A stretch of DNA of 64,000 nucleotides from LSCE01 sp050485425 (GTDB lineage: Bacteria; Pseudomonadota; Gammaproteobacteria; Nitrococcales; Aquisalimonadaceae), in contig JBJHBJ010000011.1 in the NCBI GenBank assembly GCA_050485425.1, positions 1 through 64,000 of the forward strand. The letters are read 5' to 3'. Position 1 is the first letter of the stretch, and the number at the start of each line of letters is the position of its first letter. The notes beneath the pieces were generated by a model. That model worked only from the letters and a program-made list of their open reading frames with translations, was not told where the DNA came from and did not search any database. Made by a program: the position numbers and the translations under genes. Below are positions 25,133 to 33,732 of this stretch, one piece after another.

Positions 25133-25903
25133 TCAGGTCAGGCGGCGCAGCAGCGCCACGGTGATATTGTCCGGGCCACCGGCCGCATTGGCGGCGGCAA
25201 TCAGGGCCTGGGCCATGTGGGCCAGTGGCCGGTCTGTATCCAGGATCTGCCGGATGGTCTCGGCGGATACGGCGTTGCTGAGGCCGTCGCTGCACAGCAG
25301 GTAGAGATCGCCGGATTTGCTGCGGTGTCTTGCGACGGCCGGGCGGGGCCGGTCTTCCAGCCCCAGGCCGGCGGTCAGCACGTGATGATAGGGGCTGCGG
25401 GCCAGATCCTCGGGGCGATACGTGCCTTCGGCCAGCATGGCCTGCGCCACGGTATGATCGGTGGTGAGCTGGCTCAGCCGTGCGTTTCTCAGCCGGTAGG
25501 CCCGGGAGTCGCCCAGGTGAGCGATGGTGACGCTGCTTCCTGCGGCGAGCATGGCCACCACGGTGGTGGCCATGCGGGCGAGATCGGCATTCGTCCCTTG
25601 CGCAACGCGGATGTTGCGGTTTGCGGCCAGCACCACGTGCTCAAGCCACTCCGCCTGGCGGCGGGCAGGGGGGCCGCTGCGTGCCTCCGCCATGATGCAG
25701 TCGAGCGCCGCGCGGCTCGCCACATCGCCGCCCGGATGCCCGCCGACACCGTCGGCAACCACGGCGAGAGCACGTCCGGCGTCGGCGGCCAGCCAGGTAT
25801 CCACGCTGTCCTCGTTGCGGCTGCGGGCGCGGCCCGTGTCCGTGCCAACGTGAACCTCGAATGTCCCGCTGTTACCTCCTTGAAGGTTAGTATGCATGCT
25901 CAT
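25133..25903 (-). CDS. PP2C-family protein serine/threonine phosphatase
   Basis: 256 residues. Metal-dependent phosphatase signatures in order: GRARSRNEDSVDTW, ALAVVADGVGGHPGGDVASR, TTVVAMLAAG, IAHLGDSRAYRLR, LTTDHT, DLYLLCSDGLSNAV and GGPDNITVALLR. All Mg/Mn-binding Asp residues of the family appear present. Cytosolic. It should reverse phosphorylation by the kinase encoded just upstream; the two genes overlap by 4 bases (ATGA). Confidence 0.93.
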   Translation of the reverse strand: MSMHTNLQGGNSGTFEVHVGTDTGRARSRNEDSVDTWLAADAGRALAVVADGVGGHPGGDVASRAALDCIMAEARSGPPARRQAEWLEHVVLAANRNIRVAQGTNADLARMATTVVAMLAAGSSVTIAHLGDSRAYRLRNARLSQLTTDHTVAQAMLAEGTYRPEDLARSPYHHVLTAGLGLEDRPRPAVARHRSKSGDLYLLCSDGLSNAVSAETIRQILDTDRPLAHMAQALIAAANAAGGPDNITVALLRRLT

Positions 25904-28137
25904 GACACCACCTTGGCCCGGCGCAGGGCGTCGGCCATTTCCGCACCGCGCGCGTAACGTTCTCCGGGTGCCTTCTTCAGCGCGCGGTTGACAATGCGGC
26001 TGGCACTGGCGGGCAGTTCCGCGCGCAGCGATTTCACGCTGCGGTGCCGGCCCTGGCTGATCTGGTGGGCCAGCGCCGCCAGCGAATCCCCGTCAAAGGG
26101 AAAGCTGCCGGTGAGCAACTGGTACATGCTGACGCCCAGCGCGAAGATGTCCGCTCTTCCATCCACCCGCTTGCCGGCAATCTGCTCGGGAGCCATGTAG
26201 GCGGGGCTGCCCAGCAGGGCGCCGGTGCGGGTGCGGCTGGAATCCATGACCCGCGCGACACCGAAGTCCGTGATCATTACCCGTTCGGACTCCGGGTCGT
26301 AGATCAGGTTCGCCGGTTTCATGTCGCGGTGAATCACGCCCTGTTCATGAGCGTAGTCCAGTGCCTCCGCGGCCTGTGCGAGCAACTCGAAGACGGTGGC
26401 CACGGGCAGCAGCGTGTCCTGCCCTGTGTAGTCGCTCAGTGGCCGGCCGGGAGCATAATCCATGGCAATGTAAGCCAGGTTGCCGTCCTCGCCGGCGTCG
26501 TGCACGGTGACGATGCCGGGATGGTTCAGACGGCCGGCCGCCTCGGCTTCGCGTATGAAGCGCTCCTTCAGGTTTTCCATCTCGGCGGCATCCAGGCCGG
26601 ACAGGTCCATGGCCTTGATCGCCACCTGCCGGTTGATGCGCGGGTCCGTGGCCAGGTAGACCACGCCCATGCCGCCGCGTCCCAGTTCGCGTTCCACGCG
26701 GTAGCGGCCGACATCGGGGAGTTCGAGGCCGTTGCCGGGAATGATCAGGGTAGCGGCCATGCTGCCTCCCTGGGACGGGTGTCCCGATACCCCACGCAGC
26801 ACTTCCAGGCGTTGCGTTACATCCCGGTAGCGGGGTTTTCGCCGGCGCACATCCTCCAGGATCTCGGTTGCGGCCTGGTACTGGCGGCGTTTCTCGTGGG
26901 CAAGCGCGATCCTGTACAGCAGGGCCAGCAGCGGTTCGCTGGTTGCGTTGCGGTGTACTGTTTGCGCGGCCGCGGCGGCATTCCCCTGATCGAGCTGATG
27001 CTCGGCCAGCAGCAGGCGGGTGTGCTCCAGTTCATCATGTTCCTTTCGGTAGTGCTGGCCGCGCAGCGCCGAGGGCAGCAGGACAAGGTGACCCAGGACC
27101 AGATAACCGCCGGAAACCCCCAGCCAGAGCCACTCGTTTCTGGCCAGGAACACCCCGAACTGGGCCATGGCCAGCAACAGCAGCACAAACAGTGACAGTA
27201 CCAGCCCCGTGGCGGGGCGCAGGCCCGACAGGAAAAGACCGAGGTACAGCGCGACCAGCAGCGTGGCTGCGGCAGACACGGGTCCGGCCCAGTCCGGCGG
27301 CAGGCTGACACCGCCGCTCAGGCGACTGGCTATCGCCGCTGCGGTCTCCCGCAGCAGGGGCTCACCGGTCTGACCGATCAGCACGATCCGGTCGGTGATC
27401 GATTCCGCGTCCGGTTGGTCCAGTAGCGTGCGCAGTGGTATGACCGGCATGGCCGGTGCGCGGCCGCTGGCGCGGGACCAGACGGGGTACCAGGGCCGCT
27501 CGGGTCCCGTGGCGCCACTGACGGCCAGTGTGAAATCGGGTATCCGGCTGCTGGAGGGGTTGCTCCAGAAGGCCGGATGGGCGGCCGCATTTGCCTGCAG
27601 GGAGACCGGGTGAAAGAGTTCCGGTACCGCGAGCTGGGGCGATCGATGGGGCGTGCCCAGGCCGAGCAGCAGGCGGCGTGCTCTTTCCCGGTCGGCGAAC
27701 CGGGACAGGTCAATGGTGTTTAGCACCGCACGGGGATGCGACGAGGCCGCAGGGAAGCCGATCACCGCCCCCGCGGCGTGCAACTGCCGGACGGTGTCCG
27801 GCTGGGTCAGGCTGAGGATGGTTGCCAGTTCGGGCGTCAGCAGAATGCCCACGGCCGCCGCTTCGCGTCGCTGCAGATAGCCATGGGCTTGCAGTAACAA
27901 CTCGGCCAGGTCGTGTGCCTGCAGCGGCGCGGCCGCGACGTCGTGGGGCAGCGTGGCCAGTAACGGGACCTGGGTGTGCTCCGGTGCCATGCGCAGGGTC
28001 TGTGCCGCCCGGAACGTCAGCGAGTCGAGAGTGGCGGTGCCCGGTATGGCCCAGGGCACGGCGGCGAGCACCAGTCCCAGCGCGAGCATCGCGAATCGAA
28101 GGCTGGCAAGCTGTTCGATGAGGGGGCGCACCTGCAT
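25900..28137 (-). CDS. CHASE2-domain transmembrane Ser/Thr protein kinase
   Basis: 745 residues. N-terminal membrane segment (about 15-35), an extracytoplasmic CHASE2-like sensor (about 40-270), and a cluster of hydrophobic segments (about 285-365). A helical linker with repeat-like character comes next, then a C-terminal Hanks-type kinase domain (about 475-745). Kinase motifs: GRGGMGVVYLA, VAIKAMD, VIHRDMKPANLI, ITDFGVARVMD, SPAYMAPEQI. Kinase at the C-terminus is the reverse of PknB and typical of CHASE2 kinases. Start at ATG 28137; an upstream extension to 28227 adds no signal-like sequence. It heads the operon with PP2C and FHA genes. Confidence 0.88.
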   Translation of the reverse strand: MQVRPLIEQLASLRFAMLALGLVLAAVPWAIPGTATLDSLTFRAAQTLRMAPEHTQVPLLATLPHDVAAAPLQAHDLAELLLQAHGYLQRREAAAVGILLTPELATILSLTQPDTVRQLHAAGAVIGFPAASSHPRAVLNTIDLSRFADRERARRLLLGLGTPHRSPQLAVPELFHPVSLQANAAAHPAFWSNPSSSRIPDFTLAVSGATGPERPWYPVWSRASGRAPAMPVIPLRTLLDQPDAESITDRIVLIGQTGEPLLRETAAAIASRLSGGVSLPPDWAGPVSAAATLLVALYLGLFLSGLRPATGLVLSLFVLLLLAMAQFGVFLARNEWLWLGVSGGYLVLGHLVLLPSALRGQHYRKEHDELEHTRLLLAEHQLDQGNAAAAAQTVHRNATSEPLLALLYRIALAHEKRRQYQAATEILEDVRRRKPRYRDVTQRLEVLRGVSGHPSQGGSMAATLIIPGNGLELPDVGRYRVERELGRGGMGVVYLATDPRINRQVAIKAMDLSGLDAAEMENLKERFIREAEAAGRLNHPGIVTVHDAGEDGNLAYIAMDYAPGRPLSDYTGQDTLLPVATVFELLAQAAEALDYAHEQGVIHRDMKPANLIYDPESERVMITDFGVARVMDSSRTRTGALLGSPAYMAPEQIAGKRVDGRADIFALGVSMYQLLTGSFPFDGDSLAALAHQISQGRHRSVKSLRAELPASASRIVNRALKKAPGERYARGAEMADALRRAKVVS

Positions 28138-28242
28138 CCTTTCTCGTTCTTGTCCGGGCCGTGGGTTCAGTGTTTCCCTGGGCAAAGTGTGCACACAGTC
28201 ACACCGCGAAACTGTGACAGAGACCACCGAAAAGGCGAGAGC

Positions 28243-28413
28243 TCAGGCCGGGATGGCGTCCTCACCCCAGAGGAACGTCAGTAACGCGTAGCGACGGCCG
28301 GCGGGGACATCGGTCACTTCGTGCAGGTGGGTCCCGGAGAAAACGATGGCTCCACCGGCAGGGGGCCGGTAACGATGCGCGCCGAATTCAGGGAAAACCA
28401 GGCAGCCACCTTC
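28243..28413 (-). pseudogene. C-terminal remnant of a 2OG-Fe(II) dioxygenase
   Basis: The minus strand reads GGCLVFPEFGAHRYRPPAGG, then AIVFSGTHLHEVTDVPAGRR, then YALLTFLWGEDAIPA and a stop at 28243-28245. This matches the C-terminus of prolyl-4-hydroxylase-like dioxygenases, with the distal iron-binding His (THLHEV) and the 2-oxoglutarate-binding Arg (GRRYAL). The frame runs on upstream to about 28494 but codes only Arg/Gly-rich nonsense; the proximal His-x-Asp motif and the rest of the enzyme are not found in any frame. Upstream it abuts a dispersed-repeat copy (28575-28605). A decayed, 5'-deleted gene. Confidence 0.75.
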
Positions 28414-28574
28414 GGCAGCAGGCCGAGCAGTTGCTCTGCGCGGACGGCCCGAATGACGGCCGCCGGTTTGCCGCAGAATCTTTCATAGAATGTCCGTGAG
28501 ACGCCGTTTTCCGGACCTGGCAGACAATCGGTGACCGGCTGACCTGGATGGGGCACGGGGTGTTGCGGCTCTCT

Positions 28575-28605
28575 GGGAAACACTGATCAATGCTCGCGTT
28601 CGCGC
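28575..28605 (-). repeat. Dispersed intergenic repeat, copy 5
   Basis: Minus strand reads GGCGCGAACGCGAGCAT then TGATCAGTGTTTCCC. More diverged than copies 1, 3 and 4. It lies between the dioxygenase remnant and the symporter gene, within about 310 bases that hold no intact gene. Confidence 0.7.
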
Positions 28606-28726
28606 CACAGTATGGCGGCGCTTTGTGTCAGCAAGATATCCGGTCTTGAGCGACGTCAAGACAGGTGGGGCGAGGGTGGGCAGAATGCCTCCTCGGATGA
28701 CAGAGAATGCGCGGAAGGGGGAAAGG

Positions 28727-30073
28727 ATGGAGACCGGCAGCGGCGTGGGGGCATGGCATGTCTACCGGCTGGCAGGGCGGCTGAAAGGCCTGTTACGCAA
28801 GCACTTGTGGGCACAGGTGATGACAGCGATGCTGCTCGGCATCGTCGCCGGTCTGTTGCTGGGGCCGGAGCTGGAACTGGTGCCGGCCGAGACGGCGGCG
28901 CTGATCACCAGTTGGCTGGCCTTGCCCGGCTATGTGTTCCTGGCGCTGATCCAGATGATCGTCATCCCGCTGGTCGTGGCTTCCATCATTCTTGGCATGG
29001 CCTCCAGTGAGAGTCTCTCGGCCTTGCGCAGCATGGGGCTGCGGGCGGCCGGCTTCTTCGTGGTGACGACGCTGGCGGCGGTGCTGATCGGCATGGCAGT
29101 GGCGCTGACGGTACAGCCGGGCCTGTATATGGACGCTGCCTCGGTGCAGGCGGATCTGACGCCGGTCGTGGAACGCCAGCAGAGCGAGCCGAACGCGCTG
29201 GCCCTGGCCGACGTGCCGGCCCGCATTACCGAAATGATCCCCAGCAACCCGCTCAAGGCGGGGCTGGACCAGAACATGATGCAGGTTGTGGTGTTCGCCA
29301 TTCTGATCGGCGTGGCATTGGTCAGCCTCCCGGCACAGCACCAGCGCCCGCTGCTGGAACTGCTGGGTTCGGTGCAGGAAATCACCATGGTGGTGGTTCG
29401 CTGGGCGATGCTGATCGTGCCGTTTGCCGTGTTCGGCCTGCTTGCGCAGATCACCACCCGCCTCGGGCTGGATGCCTTGCTGGGAATGGGGCTGTACGTG
29501 TTGACAGTCATTATCGGCCTGGCGCTGGTCTTTGCGCTCTACCTGGCCATCTACCGGCTGGGTACCGGCAACGGCGTGGCGTTTTTCCTGCGGGCGGCGC
29601 GGGATGCACAACTGCTTGCCTTCTCCACGTCCAGTTCGGCCGCGGTCATGCCGTTGACCATGCAGACGGCGGAGGCGCGGCTGGGCGTGAGCCAGGCCAC
29701 CGCACGGTTCGTGATTCCGCTGGGTACCACGATCAACATGGCGGGCACCGCCCTTTACCAGATGGTCGCGACGCTGTTCCTGGCCCAGGTGTTCGGCGTG
29801 GACATCGGGCTGGCCGGCCTGATCCTGGTTGTCTTCCTGGCGGTGGGCGCGTCGATCGGCTCCCCCGGGACGCCCGGCATCGGCATTGTCATCCTGGCCA
29901 TGCTGCTGGGCAGCGTCGGCATTCCCGCGGCGGGCATCGCGCTGATCATCGGCGTCGACCGGATCCTGGACATGTGCCGCACCATGATCAATGTCACCGG
30001 GGACCTGGTGGCGGCGTCGGTGCTGGACAGGCCAGGGTTGAGCGAGCCGGTGGCGGCGACCGGGCAGGGTTGA
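28727..30073 (+). CDS. Dicarboxylate/amino acid:cation symporter (DAACS family)
   Basis: 448 residues, eight transmembrane helices plus two re-entrant loops. Hallmarks: LALIQMIVIPLVVASIILGMAS, FSTSSSAAVMPLTMQTAE (serine-rich hairpin), FVIPLGTTINMAGTALYQ, GSPGTPGIGIVILAMLLGSVGIP and RILDMCRTMINVTGDLVAA. This family imports glutamate, aspartate or C4-dicarboxylates with Na or H. Start at ATG 28727 after GGAAGGGGGAAAGG; an in-frame start at 28625 would add a non-hydrophobic leader. Monocistronic by context. Confidence 0.92.
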   Translation: METGSGVGAWHVYRLAGRLKGLLRKHLWAQVMTAMLLGIVAGLLLGPELELVPAETAALITSWLALPGYVFLALIQMIVIPLVVASIILGMASSESLSALRSMGLRAAGFFVVTTLAAVLIGMAVALTVQPGLYMDAASVQADLTPVVERQQSEPNALALADVPARITEMIPSNPLKAGLDQNMMQVVVFAILIGVALVSLPAQHQRPLLELLGSVQEITMVVVRWAMLIVPFAVFGLLAQITTRLGLDALLGMGLYVLTVIIGLALVFALYLAIYRLGTGNGVAFFLRAARDAQLLAFSTSSSAAVMPLTMQTAEARLGVSQATARFVIPLGTTINMAGTALYQMVATLFLAQVFGVDIGLAGLILVVFLAVGASIGSPGTPGIGIVILAMLLGSVGIPAAGIALIIGVDRILDMCRTMINVTGDLVAASVLDRPGLSEPVAATGQG

Positions 30074-30106
30074 TGACACGGCGCTATCTTTCGTCACGGA
30101 TTCTGC

Positions 30107-30112
30107 TATAGT
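30107..30112 (+). promoter_or_regulatory. Candidate promoter -10 and long leader of the rhlE-like gene
   Basis: TATAGT at 30107-30112 is a good -10; the -35 position (TATCTT, 30085-30090) is weak. Transcription from here would give a leader of roughly 145 bases, with a small GATGC/GCATC hairpin (about 30122-30141). Long leaders are common for cold-responsive RNA helicases. Confidence 0.4.
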
Positions 30113-30265
30113 GCGCCGGTTGATGCATTCCGGTCGGCATCATGCGTTCGTGCTTCATTCCCTTCTGGGCCTGCCCGAATTCATCATTTTCCTTCAAGCC
30201 TGGACCGGGCCCGTGCCGATGGCGACATCCGTGCCGGGTAGGCAATCCAGAGATAAACAGAATAC

Positions 30266-31525
30266 ATGTCATTTCATGATCTCGGCCTTTCGGCCGCGCT
30301 GGTTCGTGCCGTCAACGAACAGGGTTACGACACCCCGACCCCCATCCAGACCCAGGCCATTCCGGCCATTCTCGCCGGCGGCGATGTGATGGCTGCCGCC
30401 CAGACGGGCACCGGCAAGACTGCCGGTTTCACGCTGCCCATGCTGGAGTTGCTGGCGCGGACCCGGCCGGAAGGCCGGCGGCCCGTGCGGGCACTGGTGC
30501 TGACGCCTACCCGTGAGCTGGCCGCCCAGGTGCAGGAGAGCATCAACACCTACGGTGCCCACCTTCCGCTGAAGTCCGCCGTGATATTCGGTGGTGTCGG
30601 CATGCAGCCTCAGGTCCAGCGACTGCGCGGCAGCGTGGACATTCTGGTGGCCACTCCGGGACGCCTGCTGGATCACATCCGCCAGCGTACCGTTGACCTC
30701 TCCCGCGTCGAGATCCTGGTGCTGGACGAGGCCGACCGCATGCTGGACATGGGCTTCATCCGCGATATCCGGCGGGTGCTTGCCGCGCTGCCCAAGCAGC
30801 GCCAGACGCTGCTGTTCTCCGCCACGTTTTCCGACGAGATCCGCTCACTTGCCCAGGGTATGCTGCACCAGCCCACCCTGGTGGAAGTAGCACGCCGGAA
30901 CACGACTGCGGAGCGGGTCAGCCAGACGGTTCATCCGGTCGGTCGCGACAACAAGCGCGCCCTGCTCAGCAGCCTGATCCGCGACGGTGGCTGGGATCAG
31001 GTTCTGGTCTTCACGCGTACCAAGCACGGCGCCGACCGCCTGGCCAAGCACCTGGAGAGCGACGGGCTTTCCGCCTCCGCTATTCATGGCAGGAAAAGCC
31101 AGGCGGCGCGGACGCGCGCACTCTCCGATTTCAAGAAGGGCGGGGTGCGGGTGCTGGTGGCCACGGATATTGCCGCACGCGGACTGGATATCGACCAGTT
31201 GCCCTATGTGGTGAACTACGAACTGCCCAATGTGCCGGAGGACTACGTGCACCGTATCGGCCGCACCGGCCGGGCCGGGCATGGCGGGCAGGCCGTTTCG
31301 CTGGTGTGCGTGGACGAGTTCAAGCTGCTGAAGGGCATCGAGGGCCTGCTGAAGAAGCCGCTGGAGAAGCAGGTGGTTCCAGGGTTCGAACCGGATCCGT
31401 CGGAAAAGCCCCAGCCGCTGTTCAAGAAACCCGTGCCGCGCGGTGCGGGCAAGAGCGGGGCGGGGCGCAACGGTGGGTCCGGGCGACGCGGAGCCCCGGC
31501 TAACGCCGGACGCCGCCCCAACTGA
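30266..31525 (+). CDS. rhlE: DEAD-box RNA helicase RhlE
   Basis: 419 residues. Motifs in order: Q-motif TPTPIQTQAIPAIL, I AAQTGTGKT, Ia PTRELAAQV, II VLDEADRMLDMGF, III FSATF, IV VLVFTRTKHGADRLA, V ATDIAARGLDID and VI HRIGRTGRAG. A short basic, glycine-rich tail (about 385-419) ends the protein, as in RhlE. Cytosolic ATP-dependent RNA unwinding, ribosome assembly and RNA turnover. Monocistronic, closed by a strong terminator. Confidence 0.95.
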   Translation: MSFHDLGLSAALVRAVNEQGYDTPTPIQTQAIPAILAGGDVMAAAQTGTGKTAGFTLPMLELLARTRPEGRRPVRALVLTPTRELAAQVQESINTYGAHLPLKSAVIFGGVGMQPQVQRLRGSVDILVATPGRLLDHIRQRTVDLSRVEILVLDEADRMLDMGFIRDIRRVLAALPKQRQTLLFSATFSDEIRSLAQGMLHQPTLVEVARRNTTAERVSQTVHPVGRDNKRALLSSLIRDGGWDQVLVFTRTKHGADRLAKHLESDGLSASAIHGRKSQAARTRALSDFKKGGVRVLVATDIAARGLDIDQLPYVVNYELPNVPEDYVHRIGRTGRAGHGGQAVSLVCVDEFKLLKGIEGLLKKPLEKQVVPGFEPDPSEKPQPLFKKPVPRGAGKSGAGRNGGSGRRGAPANAGRRPN

Positions 31526-31531
31526 TCCCCA

Positions 31532-31564
31532 ACTGACGCCCGCCGGACCGAGGCGGGCGTCAGT
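31532..31564. terminator. Strong bidirectional terminator, rhlE / patatin
   Basis: ACTGACGCCCGCC (31532-31544) and GGCGGGCGTCAGT (31552-31564) form a perfect 13-bp stem with a 7-base loop. It overlaps the stop of the convergent patatin-like gene. Confidence 0.85.
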
Positions 31565-32507
31565 CGTCTCCCAGCAGATCGCGAATGGCCGGTGCCATGC
31601 GCCGGGTTGCCGCTTCGCCCTCGGGAATCACGTCCTGGGCGCGGTCGAATTCCAGCAGGCCGATATGCGCCAGCCGCGGGGAGATCAGGATATCCGGCGG
31701 ATCCCCGGCCATGCGGCTGCGGGTGATCCGGTCCTGCATGATGTTCACCGATGTGGCGGTTACCTGCATCAGTCCCGGCATCCCGGGCGTGCCCAACTGA
31801 GGAATCCTTAGCCAGGACGGGCGTTGGCGCAGGCCGCTGGCCAGACGGTCCATCCAGTTGGGGTCGGCCTGGCGGGTATCGCCATCGTCCACCGGCTGTT
31901 TGATCGGCTTGCGCCGGTTGTGACGACCGAGAATGTCGCCGTTCAGGCTCACGGCGATCACGCGGTCCGCACCCATCGCGCGACAAAGGGAAACAGGTAC
32001 CGGATTGACCAGACCGCCGTCCACCAGCCAGCGGCCTTGTTGTTCCACCGGTGTGAAGATGCCCGGCAGTGAGATGGACGCCCGCACCGCTTCCGCAACC
32101 GAGCCCTCGCGCAACCAGACTTCCAGACCGGTTTCCAGCTCGGTGGCGATGGCGCCGAAGGGCAGCCGGAGGTCCTCGAACCGGACGTCCCCGAAGTGTT
32201 CGCGGAAAGTGGCCACCAGGCGGCGTCCTTCGAAAAAGCCGCCTCCGGCAAACCGCAGGTCCATGTAGCCCAGCACGTCACGCCGGCCGAGCTTCAGCAG
32301 CCAGTTCTCGAATCCCTCCAGGGCACCGATGGCGTGCACGGCGCCGACGATCGCACCCACCGAGGTTCCGGTGATGATGTCCGGGTGAATATCCATTTCC
32401 GCCAGCGCCTTGATCACGCCCACATGCGCCCAGCCACGGGCCGAACCCGCGCCCAGCGCCAGGCCGATTCTGGGTCGTTCAAAGTCGTGCTGCTGCAAGG
32501 CTTCCAT
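31560..32507 (-). CDS. Patatin-like phospholipase, RssA/YchK type
   Basis: 315 residues. Patatin fold: GLALGAGSARGWAHVGVIKAL (oxyanion region), catalytic Ser in GTSVGA (G-x-S-x-G) and catalytic Asp in LVDGGLVNPVPV. Cytosolic or peripheral acyl hydrolase. The C-terminal ~100 residues (KQPVDDGDTRQADPNWMDRL onward) are the RssA-type extension. Physiological substrate unknown. It is convergent with rhlE and divergent from a second, unrelated patatin gene. Confidence 0.9.
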   Translation of the reverse strand: MEALQQHDFERPRIGLALGAGSARGWAHVGVIKALAEMDIHPDIITGTSVGAIVGAVHAIGALEGFENWLLKLGRRDVLGYMDLRFAGGGFFEGRRLVATFREHFGDVRFEDLRLPFGAIATELETGLEVWLREGSVAEAVRASISLPGIFTPVEQQGRWLVDGGLVNPVPVSLCRAMGADRVIAVSLNGDILGRHNRRKPIKQPVDDGDTRQADPNWMDRLASGLRQRPSWLRIPQLGTPGMPGLMQVTATSVNIMQDRITRSRMAGDPPDILISPRLAHIGLLEFDRAQDVIPEGEAATRRMAPAIRDLLGDD

Positions 32508-32661
32508 CCCTTATTGCCAACCTTGCTGCCAAAGGGTACACACGTCTGCGGCACGGCACCATTTATTGCAGTGCAATATGCCGTTGTGTCACTGTAGGCG
32601 GCGTCAACCGCGGGCGCGGGTGCCGGCCATCGGCACCCGGTAATGATGCAGGGAGGTGACG

Positions 32662-33729
32662 GTGGCAGCCAGTACGTCTTCCCGGAGTCTCGATCTCGCC
32701 TTGCAGGGCGGCGGGTCCCATGGGGCGTTCACCTGGGGCGTGCTGGACCGCCTGCTGGAGCAGGAGGATGTCGACTTCGGCGGTGTCAGCGGTACCAGCG
32801 CCGGCGCCATGAATGCCGTGGTGCTGGCCACCGGCTGGGCCAGGGGTGGAAGGCAGGGTGCCAGCGACGCCCTCCGGGCGTTCTGGCTGGACGTCGGTCG
32901 TGCCGGAGAGGGGCCCCTGCCGGGCAGTTGCGCCTCGCAACTGCTGTTCGGGCACTGGGCGCCGTCGTTTGTCCCGTTCTACCGCTTCTTCGATGCCTTT
33001 TCGCGTTTCGTTTCTCCGTACCAGTCCAACCCCTTCAACCTGAACCCCCTGCGGGAACTGGTCGAGCGCCATGTCGATTTCGACAAAGTGGCCGGATTGG
33101 ATGACCTGCGTGTATTCGTCTGTGCCACCAATGTGCATACCGGCAAGCAGCGGGTGTTTCGCAACCACGAGTTGAGCAGCGATGTGGTTCTGGCGTCCGC
33201 CTGCCTGCCGCTGCTGTTCCACGCCGTGGAGATCGAGGGCGAGGCCTACTGGGACGGCGGCTACAGCGGAAACCCGGCGCTGCTGCCCCTGGTCACAGAA
33301 TGCCGGCAGGGCGATCTCATGCTGGTGCAGATCAACCCGGTGGAACGGGCCGAAACCCCGCGCAGCGCCGACAGGATTGTGGACCGCATCAACGAGATCA
33401 GCTTCAACAACAGCCTGCATCAGGAATTGCGTACGGTGGCCCTGATCAAGCGGCTGCTGGACGAGGAGGAGGCGTCCGGCCACAGCTACACCGGTGAACT
33501 GTTCCGGAAGATTCACGGCCTGCATCTGCACCGCATCGAGGGCGCCAAGGAACTGAGCGGTTTCGAGACCATCACCCGGCTCAGTGCCCGCGTGCATTTC
33601 CTGGAGCAGTTGCACGACATCGGCTATCGCTGCGCGGATGACTGGCTGAAGAAGCACGGCAGGGCCATCGGCCGCAACTCCACGGTGGATCTGTTCGGCG
33701 AGTACTGCGATTTCATGCAGGGAGTATGA
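32662..33729 (+). CDS. Patatin-like phospholipase family protein
   Basis: 355 residues. Patatin domain: DLALQGGGSHGAFTWGVLDRLL, catalytic Ser in VSGTSAGAMNAV, Asp in YWDGGYSGNPALLPL. The segments NPFNLNPLRELVERHVDF and VDRINEISFNNSLHQELRTVALI are typical of the subgroup near polyhydroxyalkanoate or lipid metabolism genes. Start taken as GTG 32662, 5 bases after GGGAGG (32651-32656); GTG 32656 overlaps that site. It is 3 bases from the downstream GntP-type permease, so the two form an operon. Confidence 0.88.
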   Translation: MAASTSSRSLDLALQGGGSHGAFTWGVLDRLLEQEDVDFGGVSGTSAGAMNAVVLATGWARGGRQGASDALRAFWLDVGRAGEGPLPGSCASQLLFGHWAPSFVPFYRFFDAFSRFVSPYQSNPFNLNPLRELVERHVDFDKVAGLDDLRVFVCATNVHTGKQRVFRNHELSSDVVLASACLPLLFHAVEIEGEAYWDGGYSGNPALLPLVTECRQGDLMLVQINPVERAETPRSADRIVDRINEISFNNSLHQELRTVALIKRLLDEEEASGHSYTGELFRKIHGLHLHRIEGAKELSGFETITRLSARVHFLEQLHDIGYRCADDWLKKHGRAIGRNSTVDLFGEYCDFMQGV

Positions 33730-33732
33730 GGC

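Noticed and set aside
24760..28137. Type VI secretion regulatory module (PpkA/PppA/Fha)
   Set aside because: The protein set is similar, but no T6SS structural gene is present and the kinase has a CHASE2 N-terminus.
28314..28583. An 89-residue minus-strand frame upstream of the CHASE2 kinase
   Set aside because: It overlaps the dioxygenase remnant in another frame; the family similarity is in the remnant's frame, and this one reads as nonsense.
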